From Pedobacter panaciterrae (GTDB lineage: Bacteria; Bacteroidota; Bacteroidia; Sphingobacteriales; Sphingobacteriaceae): a stretch of DNA of 64,000 nt. The notes beneath the pieces were generated by a model that ran no database searches, had not been told where the DNA came from, and was given only the letters and a program-made list of their open reading frames with translations. Positions 1 through 9,533 of the stretch are shown one piece after another. How positions within the stretch are numbered: the stretch's first letter is position 1; the number at the start of each line of letters is the position of its first letter. The position numbers and the translations under genes are program-made. The DNA lies in the NCBI RefSeq assembly GCF_001636695.1, contig NZ_LGEL01000001.1, forward strand, positions 33,933 to 97,932, given 5' to 3'.

Positions 1-377
1 TCTTCTTTAATAACTATTGGATCCATTATAATTCTTGGGCTTGTGTCATTTTGCTTAAAACGCATGGCAGGTGTTTTAACATACCCAATACTCTGCACTA
101 CAATAATATAAGTTGCTGATTTAACATTTCTGAATATGAATACACCATCAGTATTGGTGCTCGTTTTTAAAGTATCCTTATCAGAGGTTAAACTAACCGT
201 AGCTCCAATTACTCCGAGATCTGTAGAATCCTTTACAATTCCACTTATTTCACGTGTAGGCAGTGGTGGCGGTGGGTTTTGTTCTTTTGATTGCACCTGA
301 GCATAAAGTACAACAGAACTGAATACCAGTAGAAACAGTACAATAGCAGGTCTCAATGCATTATATAAATAATTCAT
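1..377 (-). CDS. Outer-membrane protein with carboxypeptidase-regulatory-like N-terminus (partial, 5' part only)
   Basis: An open frame of 125 codons runs from an ATG at 377 to the window edge without a stop, so only the N-terminus is present. It begins with a signal peptide ending near VVLYAQ, then a short Pro-rich linker (PPPPLP), then a carboxypeptidase-regulatory-like beta-sandwich: REISGIVKD, GATVSL, NTDGVFIFRNV, and SIGYVKTP. In Bacteroidota this module precedes TonB-dependent receptors or TonB-independent beta-barrel proteins; which of these follows cannot be seen. The start is 51 nt downstream of the Gly-rich secreted protein gene on the same strand, so the two are probably co-transcribed. 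The frame is secure; the full-length identity is inferred. Confidence 0.75.
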   Translation of the reverse strand, partial: MNYLYNALRPAIVLFLLVFSSVVLYAQVQSKEQNPPPPLPTREISGIVKDSTDLGVIGATVSLTSDKDTLKTSTNTDGVFIFRNVKSATYIIVVQSIGYVKTPAMRFKQNDTSPRIIMDPIVIKE

Positions 378-428
378 TTTTGTTTGTGTGGTTTATTTGT
401 GTGTGTGTTATTAGAACCTATGTACAGT

Positions 429-1316
429 TTATTTAAGGATGTATTTTCCCCAAAAATCTGTTGGACTGGTTAATGCTTGAAAATCTATTCCGGAATTTCT
501 AGGGCCGAAGTTACCACCACCTCCGCCGCCGCCTCTATTACCACCAAAGCCACCTCTTCCGGCACCACCACCACCGCCACCATCTAGTCCCTGTAACTGT
601 AAGCCATTCACTTTAATATTATATGCAAATTCTTTTGGAGCATCTTTCGAAATTCCCAGTTCCTCCAACGGAATAGCCAATTCATAAAAGAAAGCTTTAT
701 CATTTCCTATACTCGAAAATGCTTTAATACCTAAATCGTTGTAAACGGAAATCAATGTATCAGTTGTTTTTTTAAACCCACTGATCTTAATTTCTTTAAC
801 CTGGCTAAGCTGTCTTTTTTGCATCACAGCCATCATCGAATCTCTTTGCTCAGCAGTTTGAGAGTTACCGCCACCACCACCGCCCATTATCGCACCCATT
901 TGACGTCTTCCTCCACCTTGTCCACCACCTTGCGCAGGTCGGTTAATCAATGGATAGGTAAGTGTAATGCTTTCCTTTTCTTTCTTTTTACCATCAGTAT
1001 TTATGGCTAATGTAATTCCCCCTGCAAGAATCTTTGTATTATTTGCTACATCCGTAGATTTAATAACAAGATATAAGTTCTTGTCATCATTACTTATAGT
1101 GTAGAAAATACCAGTTCGTTTATTTTGGGCCTGAAAGGTATCATCCCATTCTGTATTTCTTCCATCAACCTTTATGTTAGCAGGGGCTGTTACACTTACT
1201 TCCTGAACATCTTTAAGCTTTTGTGCCTGTACAGTCATACAAAAACCAGCAAGTAATAAAGTATTTGCTGCAATTTTTAAGAATATTGGTTTCATATTTG
1301 GTGAAAGTTTTATCAT
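429..1316 (-). CDS. Secreted Gly-rich protein with a DOMON/CBM9-like N-terminal region
   Basis: This 295-residue protein has a signal peptide ending near VQAQ. Residues about 35-125 resemble the beta-sandwich seen in DOMON or CBM9-like sugar/haem-binding domains: NIKVDGRNTEWDD, then YTISNDDKNLYLVIK. The rest holds two low-complexity Gly-rich segments, one around residues 130-155 and one near residues 245-275 with GRGG and GGNRGG motifs. The downstream gene on the same strand starts an outer-membrane beta-barrel protein, so the product probably works at the periplasmic face of the outer membrane with that partner. An ATG seven codons in (at 1295) gives a more compact signal peptide and may be the true start. 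The function is not recognised; the fold assignment is tentative. Confidence 0.7.
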   Translation of the reverse strand: MIKLSPNMKPIFLKIAANTLLLAGFCMTVQAQKLKDVQEVSVTAPANIKVDGRNTEWDDTFQAQNKRTGIFYTISNDDKNLYLVIKSTDVANNTKILAGGITLAINTDGKKKEKESITLTYPLINRPAQGGGQGGGRRQMGAIMGGGGGGNSQTAEQRDSMMAVMQKRQLSQVKEIKISGFKKTTDTLISVYNDLGIKAFSSIGNDKAFFYELAIPLEELGISKDAPKEFAYNIKVNGLQLQGLDGGGGGGAGRGGFGGNRGGGGGGGNFGPRNSGIDFQALTSPTDFWGKYILK

Positions 1317-1471
1317 TAACTATAGTTTTGGAATTATGACTAGCTAAACTAACTTAGGTTTAATCCTAAGCAGCAAGTTTATTCCTTAATATTCTTGTTA
1401 CAATCAAATTAACAATAGCATTCTCAATTGATACAAATTAATGTCCTCAGCCAATACAATAAAAAACAAAA

Positions 1472-2491
1472 TTAGTATGTCTCCTGTACTTCTTTTTTTT
1501 GTTGAAATATGTAGATCAAATAAACCAGGGCAGGCAAAATAAATATACTCCCTATCAATAATGCGTAACCTAAAGTATCGATAGCTTTTGCCTGCCCCTG
1601 ATGAGTAAGTAACGATAAATTAGATCCATTTTTAAGTAATATGATATCTGGAAAATGGCTATAGGTAGCGGCAAATAAGATCATAGTAACCTGGAATCCA
1701 GCAAGTAAACGAAGTAATATGGGTTTCTTCCGTTGAAGTAAGAAAAACATAATAATCAGTGAAATACTTGCAGCAATAATGGCTGTTAAACCCAGCGTGT
1801 CTCCAAAAATCCAACTTGCTAAGGGAATATTTTCATGATATGCAGCAACAAAAACTAATGCTCCGCAAAACATAACAATATAAATTGTACGTCTGGCCTT
1901 CCTAATAAAGAAGCTCCTGTCATCATCATTAGCCGCCTGCCCTATAATAAAAATAGTAGCTAAGAAGCCACAAATACTAACTGTAAATATACCAACCGTA
2001 ACAGAAAACCAGTTTAACCAGCTAAAAACATAAGCCGAAAGAAAATCTTGTGCCTGTATATCTATTTGACCGGAAACAGAGCTTGCAGCAATTATTCCCA
2101 GGAAAAATGGAGTGATTAAACTAGAATAAACAAAAATTGGGGTATATAACTTTTGCATATCATCCTTAACTGCATCATAGTTCCTAAATACGAAGGCTGT
2201 TCCACGCGCAATAACACCTAACAACATGCAAACCAGCGGTATATGAAGGTAAATTGAAACGGTAGTATAGATTTTTGGGAAACCAACAAAAAGGATAACA
2301 ATAGCAATAATTAACCACATATGATTTGCTTCCCAAATAGGACCAATAGCCTCATACATGGTTTTACGTGTTTTAGACCGATTACCTTTTGAGGTAAACA
2401 ATTCTATAATTCCTGCTCCAAAATCTGCACCACCTAATAAGATATATAGTAAAATTGATGTCCACAGGAAAACAATAACAACATAGATCAT
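1472..2491 (-). CDS. cydB: Cytochrome bd ubiquinol oxidase subunit II
   Basis: This is the second subunit of cytochrome bd, the high-affinity quinol:O2 oxidoreductase of the inner membrane. It is almost entirely hydrophobic with eight to nine predicted membrane helices, and carries the family signature LLGGADFGAGIIELF near the N-terminus and IGPIWEANHMWL, a conserved CydB segment. The frame extends 16 codons further upstream into cydA, but the ATG at 2491 gives the standard N-terminus (MIYVVIVFLWTSILLY) and lies just 4 nt after the cydA stop, so I chose it. It forms a two-gene operon with cydA. No cydX-like small subunit was found downstream. Identity is very secure. Confidence 0.95.
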   Translation of the reverse strand: MIYVVIVFLWTSILLYILLGGADFGAGIIELFTSKGNRSKTRKTMYEAIGPIWEANHMWLIIAIVILFVGFPKIYTTVSIYLHIPLVCMLLGVIARGTAFVFRNYDAVKDDMQKLYTPIFVYSSLITPFFLGIIAASSVSGQIDIQAQDFLSAYVFSWLNWFSVTVGIFTVSICGFLATIFIIGQAANDDDRSFFIRKARRTIYIVMFCGALVFVAAYHENIPLASWIFGDTLGLTAIIAASISLIIMFFLLQRKKPILLRLLAGFQVTMILFAATYSHFPDIILLKNGSNLSLLTHQGQAKAIDTLGYALLIGSIFILPALVYLIYIFQQKKEVQETY

Positions 2492-2495
2492 AATA

Positions 2496-3824
2496 TTAAG
2501 TTTTAGAAAGTTTAGAAGTAGAATCATATAATTTGTCAACCATAGTAATCTGACGGTACAGCAACAAACTCACTATAATAGCCAAAGATATATACACTCC
2601 GGTAAAGAGATAAAAGGAATAAGCAATTCCAGGCATAGGTGTTGCAGCATCTGCTGTTCGCATTACACCGTTGATAATCCAGGGTTGCCTTCCAACTTCT
2701 GTTACTGTCCAACCAGCCTCGAGGGCTATAAACCCCATTGGGGTTGCAATTACAAAAAGCTTTAATAACCAATTACTCTTAAGCCATTGTTGCTTTTTCC
2801 AAAGTGCAATAAAATACAATAAAGCAATTAATACCATCGCCATCCCAAGCCCAACCATAATCTGAAAAGCGTAATGTGTTACTGCTACAGGCGGTTGATC
2901 TTCTTTTGGTATCGCGTCAAGACCTTTAACTTCTCCGTTAAAATCCCCTGTAGTCATAAAACTAAGTAGTCCTGGTATTTTAATTGCGTAATCAACTCTT
3001 TTATTGGCAGTATCTGGTATCCCCCCAATAATTAACGGTGCATTTCTTTCCGTATGAAAATGCGCCTCCATAGCTGCTAGTTTTGCCGGTTGACGATGGG
3101 CAACATCTTTAGCAGAAATATCACCACTAATAGGTTGCAAACATGCTGCTACTGTTCCAAATACAGCAGCTATTTTAAAGGCTTTGCTGTGAAAGAGTAC
3201 ATTTTTTCTCCTAAGGATCATTAAGGCGTGCACACCAGCAACCGCAAAACCAGTAGATACAAATGCAGCAACCGACATATGAAGTGCCTGTGAAAACCAC
3301 GCATCATTAAACATTGCCTTTATAGGATCAATATTTAAATACTTGCCATCAACAAAATCAAAGCCGGCAGGGCTATTCATCCAGGCATTTGCTGCCACTA
3401 CCAGAATTCCTGATAATAAACCGCTTATACCTACTACAACCCCCGTAAACCAATGAAACCATGGATTTAGTTTCCCCCACCCATATAAGTAAAAACCAAG
3501 GGCTATCGCCTCAATAAAAAATGCCGTCCCCTCTAAAGAAAACGGCATTCCAAATATAGGACCTGCATGCTCCATGAATGTCGGCCAAAGCAGTCCCAAT
3601 TCAAAAGATAATACCGTCCCCGAAACCGCTCCTGTAGCAAAAAAAATTGCTACGCCTTTACTCCATGCTTTCGTAACGTCTTTATAAACGGCTTTTTTTG
3701 TCTTTAGCCAATAAAAATGGGCTACTGACATAAAAAAGGGCATCACCATACCAATACATGCAAAAACAATGTGAAAGCCAAGAGAAAAGGCCATCTGAAG
3801 TCGGGCAGCTAAAAAATCGTCCAT
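2496..3824 (-). CDS. cydA: Cytochrome bd ubiquinol oxidase subunit I
   Basis: This 442-residue catalytic subunit of cytochrome bd oxidises quinol and reduces O2. The N-terminus MDDFLAARLQMAFSLGFHIVF contains the conserved haem-ligand His at about residue 18. The GLLWPTFM and FSLEGTAFFIEA segments carry the conserved proton-path acidic residues, and ALHMSVAAF holds the second haem-ligand His. The periplasmic Q-loop (residues about 230-310) is of the short type, and the length is close to the short-loop members. It is followed 4 nt later by cydB. A good Bacteroidota promoter lies about 45 nt upstream. Such oxidases support growth at low oxygen or under respiratory stress. Confidence 0.95.
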   Translation of the reverse strand: MDDFLAARLQMAFSLGFHIVFACIGMVMPFFMSVAHFYWLKTKKAVYKDVTKAWSKGVAIFFATGAVSGTVLSFELGLLWPTFMEHAGPIFGMPFSLEGTAFFIEAIALGFYLYGWGKLNPWFHWFTGVVVGISGLLSGILVVAANAWMNSPAGFDFVDGKYLNIDPIKAMFNDAWFSQALHMSVAAFVSTGFAVAGVHALMILRRKNVLFHSKAFKIAAVFGTVAACLQPISGDISAKDVAHRQPAKLAAMEAHFHTERNAPLIIGGIPDTANKRVDYAIKIPGLLSFMTTGDFNGEVKGLDAIPKEDQPPVAVTHYAFQIMVGLGMAMVLIALLYFIALWKKQQWLKSNWLLKLFVIATPMGFIALEAGWTVTEVGRQPWIINGVMRTADAATPMPGIAYSFYLFTGVYISLAIIVSLLLYRQITMVDKLYDSTSKLSKT

Positions 3825-3868
3825 AGTTAGGGTTTAATAAACGTTAGTCGCTAAAAGAAATAGTCAAG

Positions 3869-3900
3869 CAAAAGTACGTGTTTTAAGTGCAGGAACCCAA
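3869..3900 (-). promoter_or_regulatory. Promoter of cydAB
   Basis: Read on the minus strand, a TTG (3900-3898) is followed after 21 nt by TACTTTTG (3876-3869), matching the Bacteroidota TTTG/TTG...TAnnTTTG promoter pattern. The predicted start of transcription is near 3863, leaving a leader of about 40 nt before cydA. Confidence 0.6.
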
Positions 3901-4014
3901 TTTTAGACTGCATTTCAACCAATACTTTTATGATTATTTCAATACGCTTACAATTCTAATAAAATAATTATATTTCTTTAAAAGAATTTCAATAGAAACT
4001 TAAAAGAAAATTAA

Positions 4015-4046
4015 TTTGTTTAAAGAGATATTTATAAATATGTTTG
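4015..4046 (+). promoter_or_regulatory. Promoter of the 4083 lipoprotein gene
   Basis: TTTG (4015-4018), a 20-nt spacer and TATGTTTG (4039-4046) match both elements of the Bacteroidota housekeeping promoter. It lies 36 nt upstream of the lipoprotein start codon, and no other gene could use it. Confidence 0.65.
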
Positions 4047-4082
4047 ACACCTGCTAATCGCTAACATTTCAAAAGATAACTG

Positions 4083-4889
4083 ATGAGTACATTAAAATTT
4101 AAATACGCTATTACAATTGCTGGAATTATACTTGTAATTGCGTCTTGTAAAAAGAGTAAGTCTGGTAAAGAAGAAAAACCTGTGGAAACAGATAAACCAG
4201 TTATTACAGATGCTGTGAAAAAATTGTTCATTCCCATAAAGCTGGAGTCGGAAAATCTGACCATTAACTTAAAATACAGCGAGAATTCAGCTCTTATATC
4301 AGAAATTAATGGCTCTGATGGCTACAGTGTTAAAATCAATTATGAGAACCAACTGCCATTTAAAGGTCTTAAATACAAAAACAACTTACCTTTTAAATCT
4401 ATTTATTTTAGAAAAATATCTAATACGGATTTAAAGGTTACATTATTCGATGTAGATGGTAAAGTAGAAATACCTACAGGCTCCCTGATATTGACGAGAA
4501 ATCCTAAAGATCAACTTACCTCTATCCAGGGATCAGGTAACGGCCCATCCTATCCATATAAGGAAAGCACATGGTCTTACAGCCCGGCTGGAAATGTATC
4601 AGATATTACTGTAAAAGACTCACATATTGACACCACTCCCATTAGATACACACATGACGAAAAGAATGGGATCTTCAAAAACATACAGCATGCACAACTA
4701 TTATTTCTTGAAATCGGATATAGCTTTTTTTGTGCTGATATAAACAATAGAACAAGCTATTCAAATACGGACAAGCCATTAGAAAATACCGATTTCATTT
4801 ACCAATACAATGCCGATGACTATCCCAAACAACTTACCATAACGCAAAGCAAACAAACTTTTAAGATCACTTATCTCGAACTTAAATAA
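4083..4889 (+). CDS. Lipoprotein of unknown function
   Basis: This is a 268-residue protein with an N-terminal membrane segment and a lipobox ending VIASC at about residue 22, so it should be lipid-anchored, followed by a charged Lys/Glu linker. The body is rich in beta strand, with repeated short motifs of the type YSENSALISEI, IRYTHDEKNG and FIYQYNADDYPKQLTI. That spacing recalls the YD-type or DUF4595-like beta repeats common in Bacteroidota lipoproteins, but the match is only general. It stands alone with its own promoter and converges on the M1 peptidase gene, with 5 nt between the two stops. No function is assigned. Confidence 0.75.
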   Translation: MSTLKFKYAITIAGIILVIASCKKSKSGKEEKPVETDKPVITDAVKKLFIPIKLESENLTINLKYSENSALISEINGSDGYSVKINYENQLPFKGLKYKNNLPFKSIYFRKISNTDLKVTLFDVDGKVEIPTGSLILTRNPKDQLTSIQGSGNGPSYPYKESTWSYSPAGNVSDITVKDSHIDTTPIRYTHDEKNGIFKNIQHAQLLFLEIGYSFFCADINNRTSYSNTDKPLENTDFIYQYNADDYPKQLTITQSKQTFKITYLELK

Positions 4890-4894
4890 CTATT

Positions 4895-7459
4895 TTATTG
4901 CTTTAATAACTTTTGTGCTCTAAATAAATTATCAGAACATTGAAGGATTTTGGCTTTTAACTTTGGATTATAATCTGGATTCTTTTCCAAAAAGTCTTGC
5001 ACTACCTCTAGAGCTTCTGCACTCTGATAATACCCAAAGGTAGTTTGAAGCCAATTCTGAGGGAAAAAGATATCTCCTGTTTTTTGTATTTCAGTTAACA
5101 TGCCAAGGCTTTTGGCAAGGTATTTAAACGAAGTTGCCTGTCTTAGCGGATGATGAAGATAATACAAAGCCGTTCCAACATTCGATTCCTTTTCTCTATT
5201 CGATTTTAGCTCAAGACTCTTAAAGAAGGCATCCCTTTTTACTTCTGAAGATGATACAGCAGGCATGATAAACTCAAACCTTTTTCTTCTGTCCACATTA
5301 CTTATCCTCTTAAGTTGTTTACTTAAAATTAAGCTATCACCATCCCTTAGAACCAAAGAAAAAGCCAATGAGGTGTAGTCTTCTTCCGTAAGTTTTAGTC
5401 CCGCTGGAACTTTTTGACCTTCCCAAATTGTATTTAATCGATCAAAGGCTTCAACTGATAGAAATATGTCCTGGTAATTCTTAAAAAGCACTTTCTTATT
5501 GTTGGATAAACTTTGGTTTTGCATGGCACTCCACAGCACATTTTCTAAAGATGCAGATAAATCAGCCCTGTCAGAGGCAGAGATAAATCCCCAATAAATA
5601 CTGCTGATATAATTGCTTATTAGTTTCAAATTTAATTCTTCCTTTTCCTGCTCTAAACCTTTCATAAACAGCTTTAAAAGCTCAGATGGCTTAATATACC
5701 TTCCGCTTAACATATTCTCATACAATGAGATGTAAGCAGCGGCCCTGCTCAAGGGTTTATCAATCAAGTATATCTTATTGAACATTGCGTTATCCAGTGG
5801 CCAAAGTCCATATCCTTGTCCTGATGAATTAAACAAAACAAATGATGGAATATCCATTCCTTCAGCCTCTCTTAGCTTAATTTCTTTACTATTCAGGTTA
5901 ACTGTTAATTCTTTACTATACCCGGGATAATAAAGGGTAATTTCCATTAGCTGTGGCCAAATCCTGCTTGCTCCATACTCCGGAACCTGTTTAATTATGA
6001 ATTCACTAATTTTATTATGAGAGGTCTTAACTGCATAATCTATCATAGGTCTTCCGGCTTCATTTACCCAGACTTTATTCCATTTGTTTAAATCACTATC
6101 TGAATGTTTGTTGAGAATTGCTATTAAGTCCGGCCATGAAGCATTTTTATTCGCAAATTTCTTTAGATATTCCTGCACGCCCAATTGAAACTTTTCTTTT
6201 CCCATCAAGCGTTCCAGTTGTCTCATCATAATTGGGGCTTTATGATAAATAATATTTCCATAGAGTGTTCCGGCATCATTTAAATTATCCAGATCTTGTC
6301 TTATTGGATTTGAGCCCATTGTACGATCTATACCATAAGCAGCAGGAAAATGGTCTATCAGGAACTTAAGTTCAAATGCTTCTTTCCCCGTAATACTCTC
6401 AGTACTCTTATCTGCCATAAAGTTTGCAAAAACCTCTTTCATCCAAACATCAGTAAACCAGTTCATGGTAACCAAGTCTCCAAACCACATATGGGCTGTT
6501 TCATGAGCAATTAAGTTATCACGTCCATTTAACTGGTCTTTAGTGGCCCCCTCATCCAGAAACAAGGCCGACGATTTATATTGAATTACACCTACATGTT
6601 CCATTCCTCCAAATTGAAAATCAGGTATAGCTACAAAACCAAATTTTTGAAACGGATAAGGAATTCCGGTCCAATGCTCCAAATAATTTAATGATTTTGA
6701 GTGAATATTAAACACTTCATTAAGGCTGTTTTTTATAGTAAGCGGATCTGTCTCTCTATATAAAAAATCGCTCATCATATTTCCAACTTTATCATTTGCA
6801 AGTGTAAATTTTCCAGCCGCAAAAGCGAACAAATAGGTGCTTAAGGTATCTGATGTATTAAATTGATAAGTTTTACGATTGTTTACAATCAAAGAATCCT
6901 TTAATGTAGCATTAGCCAATGCCTTCCAATTTGCATGAATTTTTAAAGTAAGATTATAGGTTGCTTTTAAGTCAGGCTGATCAAAACATGGAAAAACTGT
7001 CCTTGCTCTATCCGGAACGAACAAAGTATACATATAATCGCTGTTCCTGTTAAGCGCAGCCTCGCCTGCTTCAAAATTCAAACCTATTACATTTATTCCT
7101 TGTTTTAAATATTTCGAATCTATAATCAGATGCTCATCCTTGTGGTTTACCGTAACAGTTCTTCCGTTAACCGTCAAAGTTTTTATCTTTTTGGCATCTT
7201 CTCTAAAATCAAGCTGCAGGGGATATTTATTAATACTTAGTTGAAATGTAATTTCCTCTGCAGCATTAATAATCTCAGTTCTATCTTTAGGAATATCCAG
7301 CTCCAATTTGTAATTAATATTACTTAAAATCGATTTACGATAAACTGCCAGCTTTTTCGAAACCCCTGCCTCTGTTATAGGCTCTGAGGCATATTTCAAA
7401 CCAGAACACGAAACAAAAAAGAGAGCTAAAATTGATATTGTACTACGCAAATTTACCAT
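4895..7459 (-). CDS. M1-family zinc aminopeptidase (lipoprotein)
   Basis: A zinc-dependent aminopeptidase that trims N-terminal residues from peptides, probably in the periplasm or on the cell surface. The zinc site HETAH (residues about 319-323 from the chosen start) is followed 18 residues later by the third ligand Glu in WMKEVFANF, the gluzincin HEXXH-X18-E pattern. The substrate-binding motif reads GGMEH (about 284-288), close to the family GxMEN. The frame is open 21 codons further upstream, but the ATG at 7459 gives a clean lipoprotein signal with lipobox FFVSC. The length of 854 residues suits the family, including the helical C-terminal domain. It converges on the lipoprotein gene at 4083-4889. 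Confidence 0.9.
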   Translation of the reverse strand: MVNLRSTISILALFFVSCSGLKYASEPITEAGVSKKLAVYRKSILSNINYKLELDIPKDRTEIINAAEEITFQLSINKYPLQLDFREDAKKIKTLTVNGRTVTVNHKDEHLIIDSKYLKQGINVIGLNFEAGEAALNRNSDYMYTLFVPDRARTVFPCFDQPDLKATYNLTLKIHANWKALANATLKDSLIVNNRKTYQFNTSDTLSTYLFAFAAGKFTLANDKVGNMMSDFLYRETDPLTIKNSLNEVFNIHSKSLNYLEHWTGIPYPFQKFGFVAIPDFQFGGMEHVGVIQYKSSALFLDEGATKDQLNGRDNLIAHETAHMWFGDLVTMNWFTDVWMKEVFANFMADKSTESITGKEAFELKFLIDHFPAAYGIDRTMGSNPIRQDLDNLNDAGTLYGNIIYHKAPIMMRQLERLMGKEKFQLGVQEYLKKFANKNASWPDLIAILNKHSDSDLNKWNKVWVNEAGRPMIDYAVKTSHNKISEFIIKQVPEYGASRIWPQLMEITLYYPGYSKELTVNLNSKEIKLREAEGMDIPSFVLFNSSGQGYGLWPLDNAMFNKIYLIDKPLSRAAAYISLYENMLSGRYIKPSELLKLFMKGLEQEKEELNLKLISNYISSIYWGFISASDRADLSASLENVLWSAMQNQSLSNNKKVLFKNYQDIFLSVEAFDRLNTIWEGQKVPAGLKLTEEDYTSLAFSLVLRDGDSLILSKQLKRISNVDRRKRFEFIMPAVSSSEVKRDAFFKSLELKSNREKESNVGTALYYLHHPLRQATSFKYLAKSLGMLTEIQKTGDIFFPQNWLQTTFGYYQSAEALEVVQDFLEKNPDYNPKLKAKILQCSDNLFRAQKLLKQ

Positions 7460-7571
7460 AGCAACGAATTTAAGATTTTGTTGAATTAAAGCGTCAAATA
7501 AGTGGTAATTTAGCATCGACAAAACTTAGATCAGTTCAGTTCAAGCTGGCTGTATCATCTAAAACAATTTT

Positions 7572-8426
7572 ATGATCATGAAAAAGACATTAAAGACAGT
7601 ACTGCTCGTAGCACTGGCAGTATCATTACAGTCTGAACTTAAGGCACAAGGCTTAAAAATGCCACAACCAAGCTCAGGTCAAACGATTTCTCAGGATTTT
7701 GGCTTGGGTAAAGTAACAATTAGTTACTCCCGCCCAAACACTAAAGGGCGTAAAATCTTTGGTGGATTAGAACCATATGGTTCTGTATGGAGAACTGGTG
7801 CTAACTCTGCAACTACAATTGCTTTTACGGAAGCTGTCAAAATTGGAGGAAAAGATCTTCCTGCCGGAGATTACGAATTATTCACTATTCCCGGAGAGAA
7901 CGAATGGACAGTAATTATAAACAAAGGATCAAAACAATGGGGAGCCTATGAATATAAAGAAAGTGATGATGTATTACGCATAAAAGTTAAACCAGCTAAG
8001 CTTAAAGAAAAAGTAGAAACATTTACTATCCAATTTGCTGACGTATATCCAAGTACTGCCAAATTGCAGCTAATGTGGGAAAACACAGCTTTAACAATTG
8101 ACCTGTCTACTGATTTCGATGCTAAAGTAATGGCAGGTATTGATGAAGCTATGAAAGGTGAGAAAAAACCTTACTTCCAGGCTGCCGCCTATTACCTTGA
8201 AACTGGAAAAGACCTGAAAAAAGCTCTTGAATGGGCAACAGCTGCTGAAACAGCAGATCCTAAAGCACCTTGGGTTAAATTGTTAAAAGGACGTATCCAG
8301 TTAAAATCGGGCGATAAAAAATCCGCTGCTGCTACTGCAGAAGAAGGTATAAAATTAGCTACTGAGCTTAAAAATCCGGAATATGTTAGATTACATACAG
8401 GCTTATTAGCTGAAGCTAAGAAATAG
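7572..8426 (+). CDS. DUF2911 domain secreted protein with TPR-like C-terminus
   Basis: This 284-residue protein has a signal peptide ending near ELKAQ. Residues about 28-180 are a DUF2911 domain, recognisable from the SQDFGLGKVTISYSRP and GLEPYGSVWRTGANSATTI segments and the LPAGDYELFTIPG strand. The C-terminal third, from about residue 190, looks like a helical repeat of the TPR kind (AAYYLETGKDLKKALEWATAA). The family is very common in Bacteroidota and has no established function. A second ATG two codons in (7578) is an equally likely start. A strong terminator follows at 8458. Confidence 0.85.
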   Translation: MIMKKTLKTVLLVALAVSLQSELKAQGLKMPQPSSGQTISQDFGLGKVTISYSRPNTKGRKIFGGLEPYGSVWRTGANSATTIAFTEAVKIGGKDLPAGDYELFTIPGENEWTVIINKGSKQWGAYEYKESDDVLRIKVKPAKLKEKVETFTIQFADVYPSTAKLQLMWENTALTIDLSTDFDAKVMAGIDEAMKGEKKPYFQAAAYYLETGKDLKKALEWATAAETADPKAPWVKLLKGRIQLKSGDKKSAAATAEEGIKLATELKNPEYVRLHTGLLAEAKK

Positions 8427-8457
8427 CAATAGAATTCCCGAGTTTAAGCTTTAAAAT

Positions 8458-8493
8458 AAAAGACCGGATGCCTAAATCAGTATCCGGTCTTTT
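8458..8493. terminator. Bidirectional rho-independent terminator
   Basis: A perfect 12-bp stem (8458-8469 with 8482-8493, core AGACCGGAT) has a 12-nt loop and is followed by ATTTTT on the + strand. On the minus strand the stem is followed by TATTTTAA. It sits between the convergent DUF2911 and sialidase-like genes and probably serves both. Confidence 0.8.
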
Positions 8494-8500
8494 ATTTTTC

Positions 8501-9532
8501 TCATTTACTCAAAACTATATGCTTAATATTCTTTCGATCAAAGGTATAAGTAATATGAACCTTCCCATCCTTAGTCTGAATTATTGCCGGATAACTAAAC
8601 TCTTTTTTAATATCACTATCTTCTAGTTTCATAATATCAGTCCATTTTTCCCCATCTTTCGACAAAGCGACATTTAACTTATATCGTCCATTAAACCATT
8701 CCTTTCCAGGAATAGTTGGATTATAAACAATCATATGCGTACCGTCTTTTAAAGTTTGGGCATCAGTTCCTGAATTAGGATTCATCAAACTAGTAGCACT
8801 TAATTCACTCCATGTTTTCCCACTATCATCAGACCATGACTCAACCACCGTTCCCTGCTTACTACGGCATAGTATCTGTAACTTCTTTCCCACATGCATT
8901 AATATACTTGGTTGGATTACGTCAAATTTACTGCCTGGATCAACAGGAATAATTATCCATGTTTTACCTCCATCTGTTGATCTTTCAATGTGTGCACTCC
9001 ATTTATCATCAGTTTCAGTGCTTGATGGCGATAAAATAGTCCCGTCTGCCAACTCAACAGGTTTATTTTTTATTGGGCCTAACACTCCTTCCGGTAATCT
9101 GGCTTTAGCCGACCATGTTTTTCCATTGTCATCTGAAGTTTGCACCATCCCCCACCACTCTCTGGGCGAGGGCCCTTCCTTATAAAACAAGAAAAGCCTT
9201 CCTTTCTTTGTTTTAAATAATACCGGGTTCCACAAAGGAGAGGCCCATTCACCATTTACTTTACCATCTGCAACAGCAACAGGACTAGTCCATTTTCCTT
9301 TCTCGTTTATAGATACCCAGATCCTTACATCCTTACTTCCTTCATGACTACCACCAAACCATGCAGCCATTAATTTCCCACCATCAATTTCAACTAATGT
9401 AGACGCATGGCACTGATCAAATGGAGGATTGTTAAATATAAATTCATCTGTCACTTTCTTCCATGAATGTTGTCCAAATACCACAACAGTAGAAACTGTT
9501 AAAATGAAGACTGTTAAAAAACTTCGTATCAT
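8501..9532 (-). CDS. Sialidase-like BNR-repeat glycosidase (COG4692 type)
   Basis: This 343-residue secreted protein has a signal peptide ending VVFGQ. It contains several Asp-box repeats of six-bladed beta-propeller sialidases: SDDNGKTW, STDGGKTW, SDDSGKTW, and a weaker SKDGEKW. The N-terminal segment HASTLVEIDGGKLMAAWFGG with GSKDVRIW matches the predicted neuraminidase group rather than classical GH33, and the FRIP motif of GH33 is not visible. It is the last gene of a unit with the PIG-L deacetylase, a small membrane protein and the SSS symporter, starting 1 nt after the symporter stop. That context fits release and uptake of an amino or sialic sugar; the exact substrate is unknown. Confidence 0.8.
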   Translation of the reverse strand: MIRSFLTVFILTVSTVVVFGQHSWKKVTDEFIFNNPPFDQCHASTLVEIDGGKLMAAWFGGSHEGSKDVRIWVSINEKGKWTSPVAVADGKVNGEWASPLWNPVLFKTKKGRLFLFYKEGPSPREWWGMVQTSDDNGKTWSAKARLPEGVLGPIKNKPVELADGTILSPSSTETDDKWSAHIERSTDGGKTWIIIPVDPGSKFDVIQPSILMHVGKKLQILCRSKQGTVVESWSDDSGKTWSELSATSLMNPNSGTDAQTLKDGTHMIVYNPTIPGKEWFNGRYKLNVALSKDGEKWTDIMKLEDSDIKKEFSYPAIIQTKDGKVHITYTFDRKNIKHIVLSK

Positions 9533-9533
9533 A

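Noticed and set aside
8501-9532. Classical GH33 sialidase
   Set aside because: Asp boxes are present but the FRIP motif was not found, so only a sialidase-like assignment is made.
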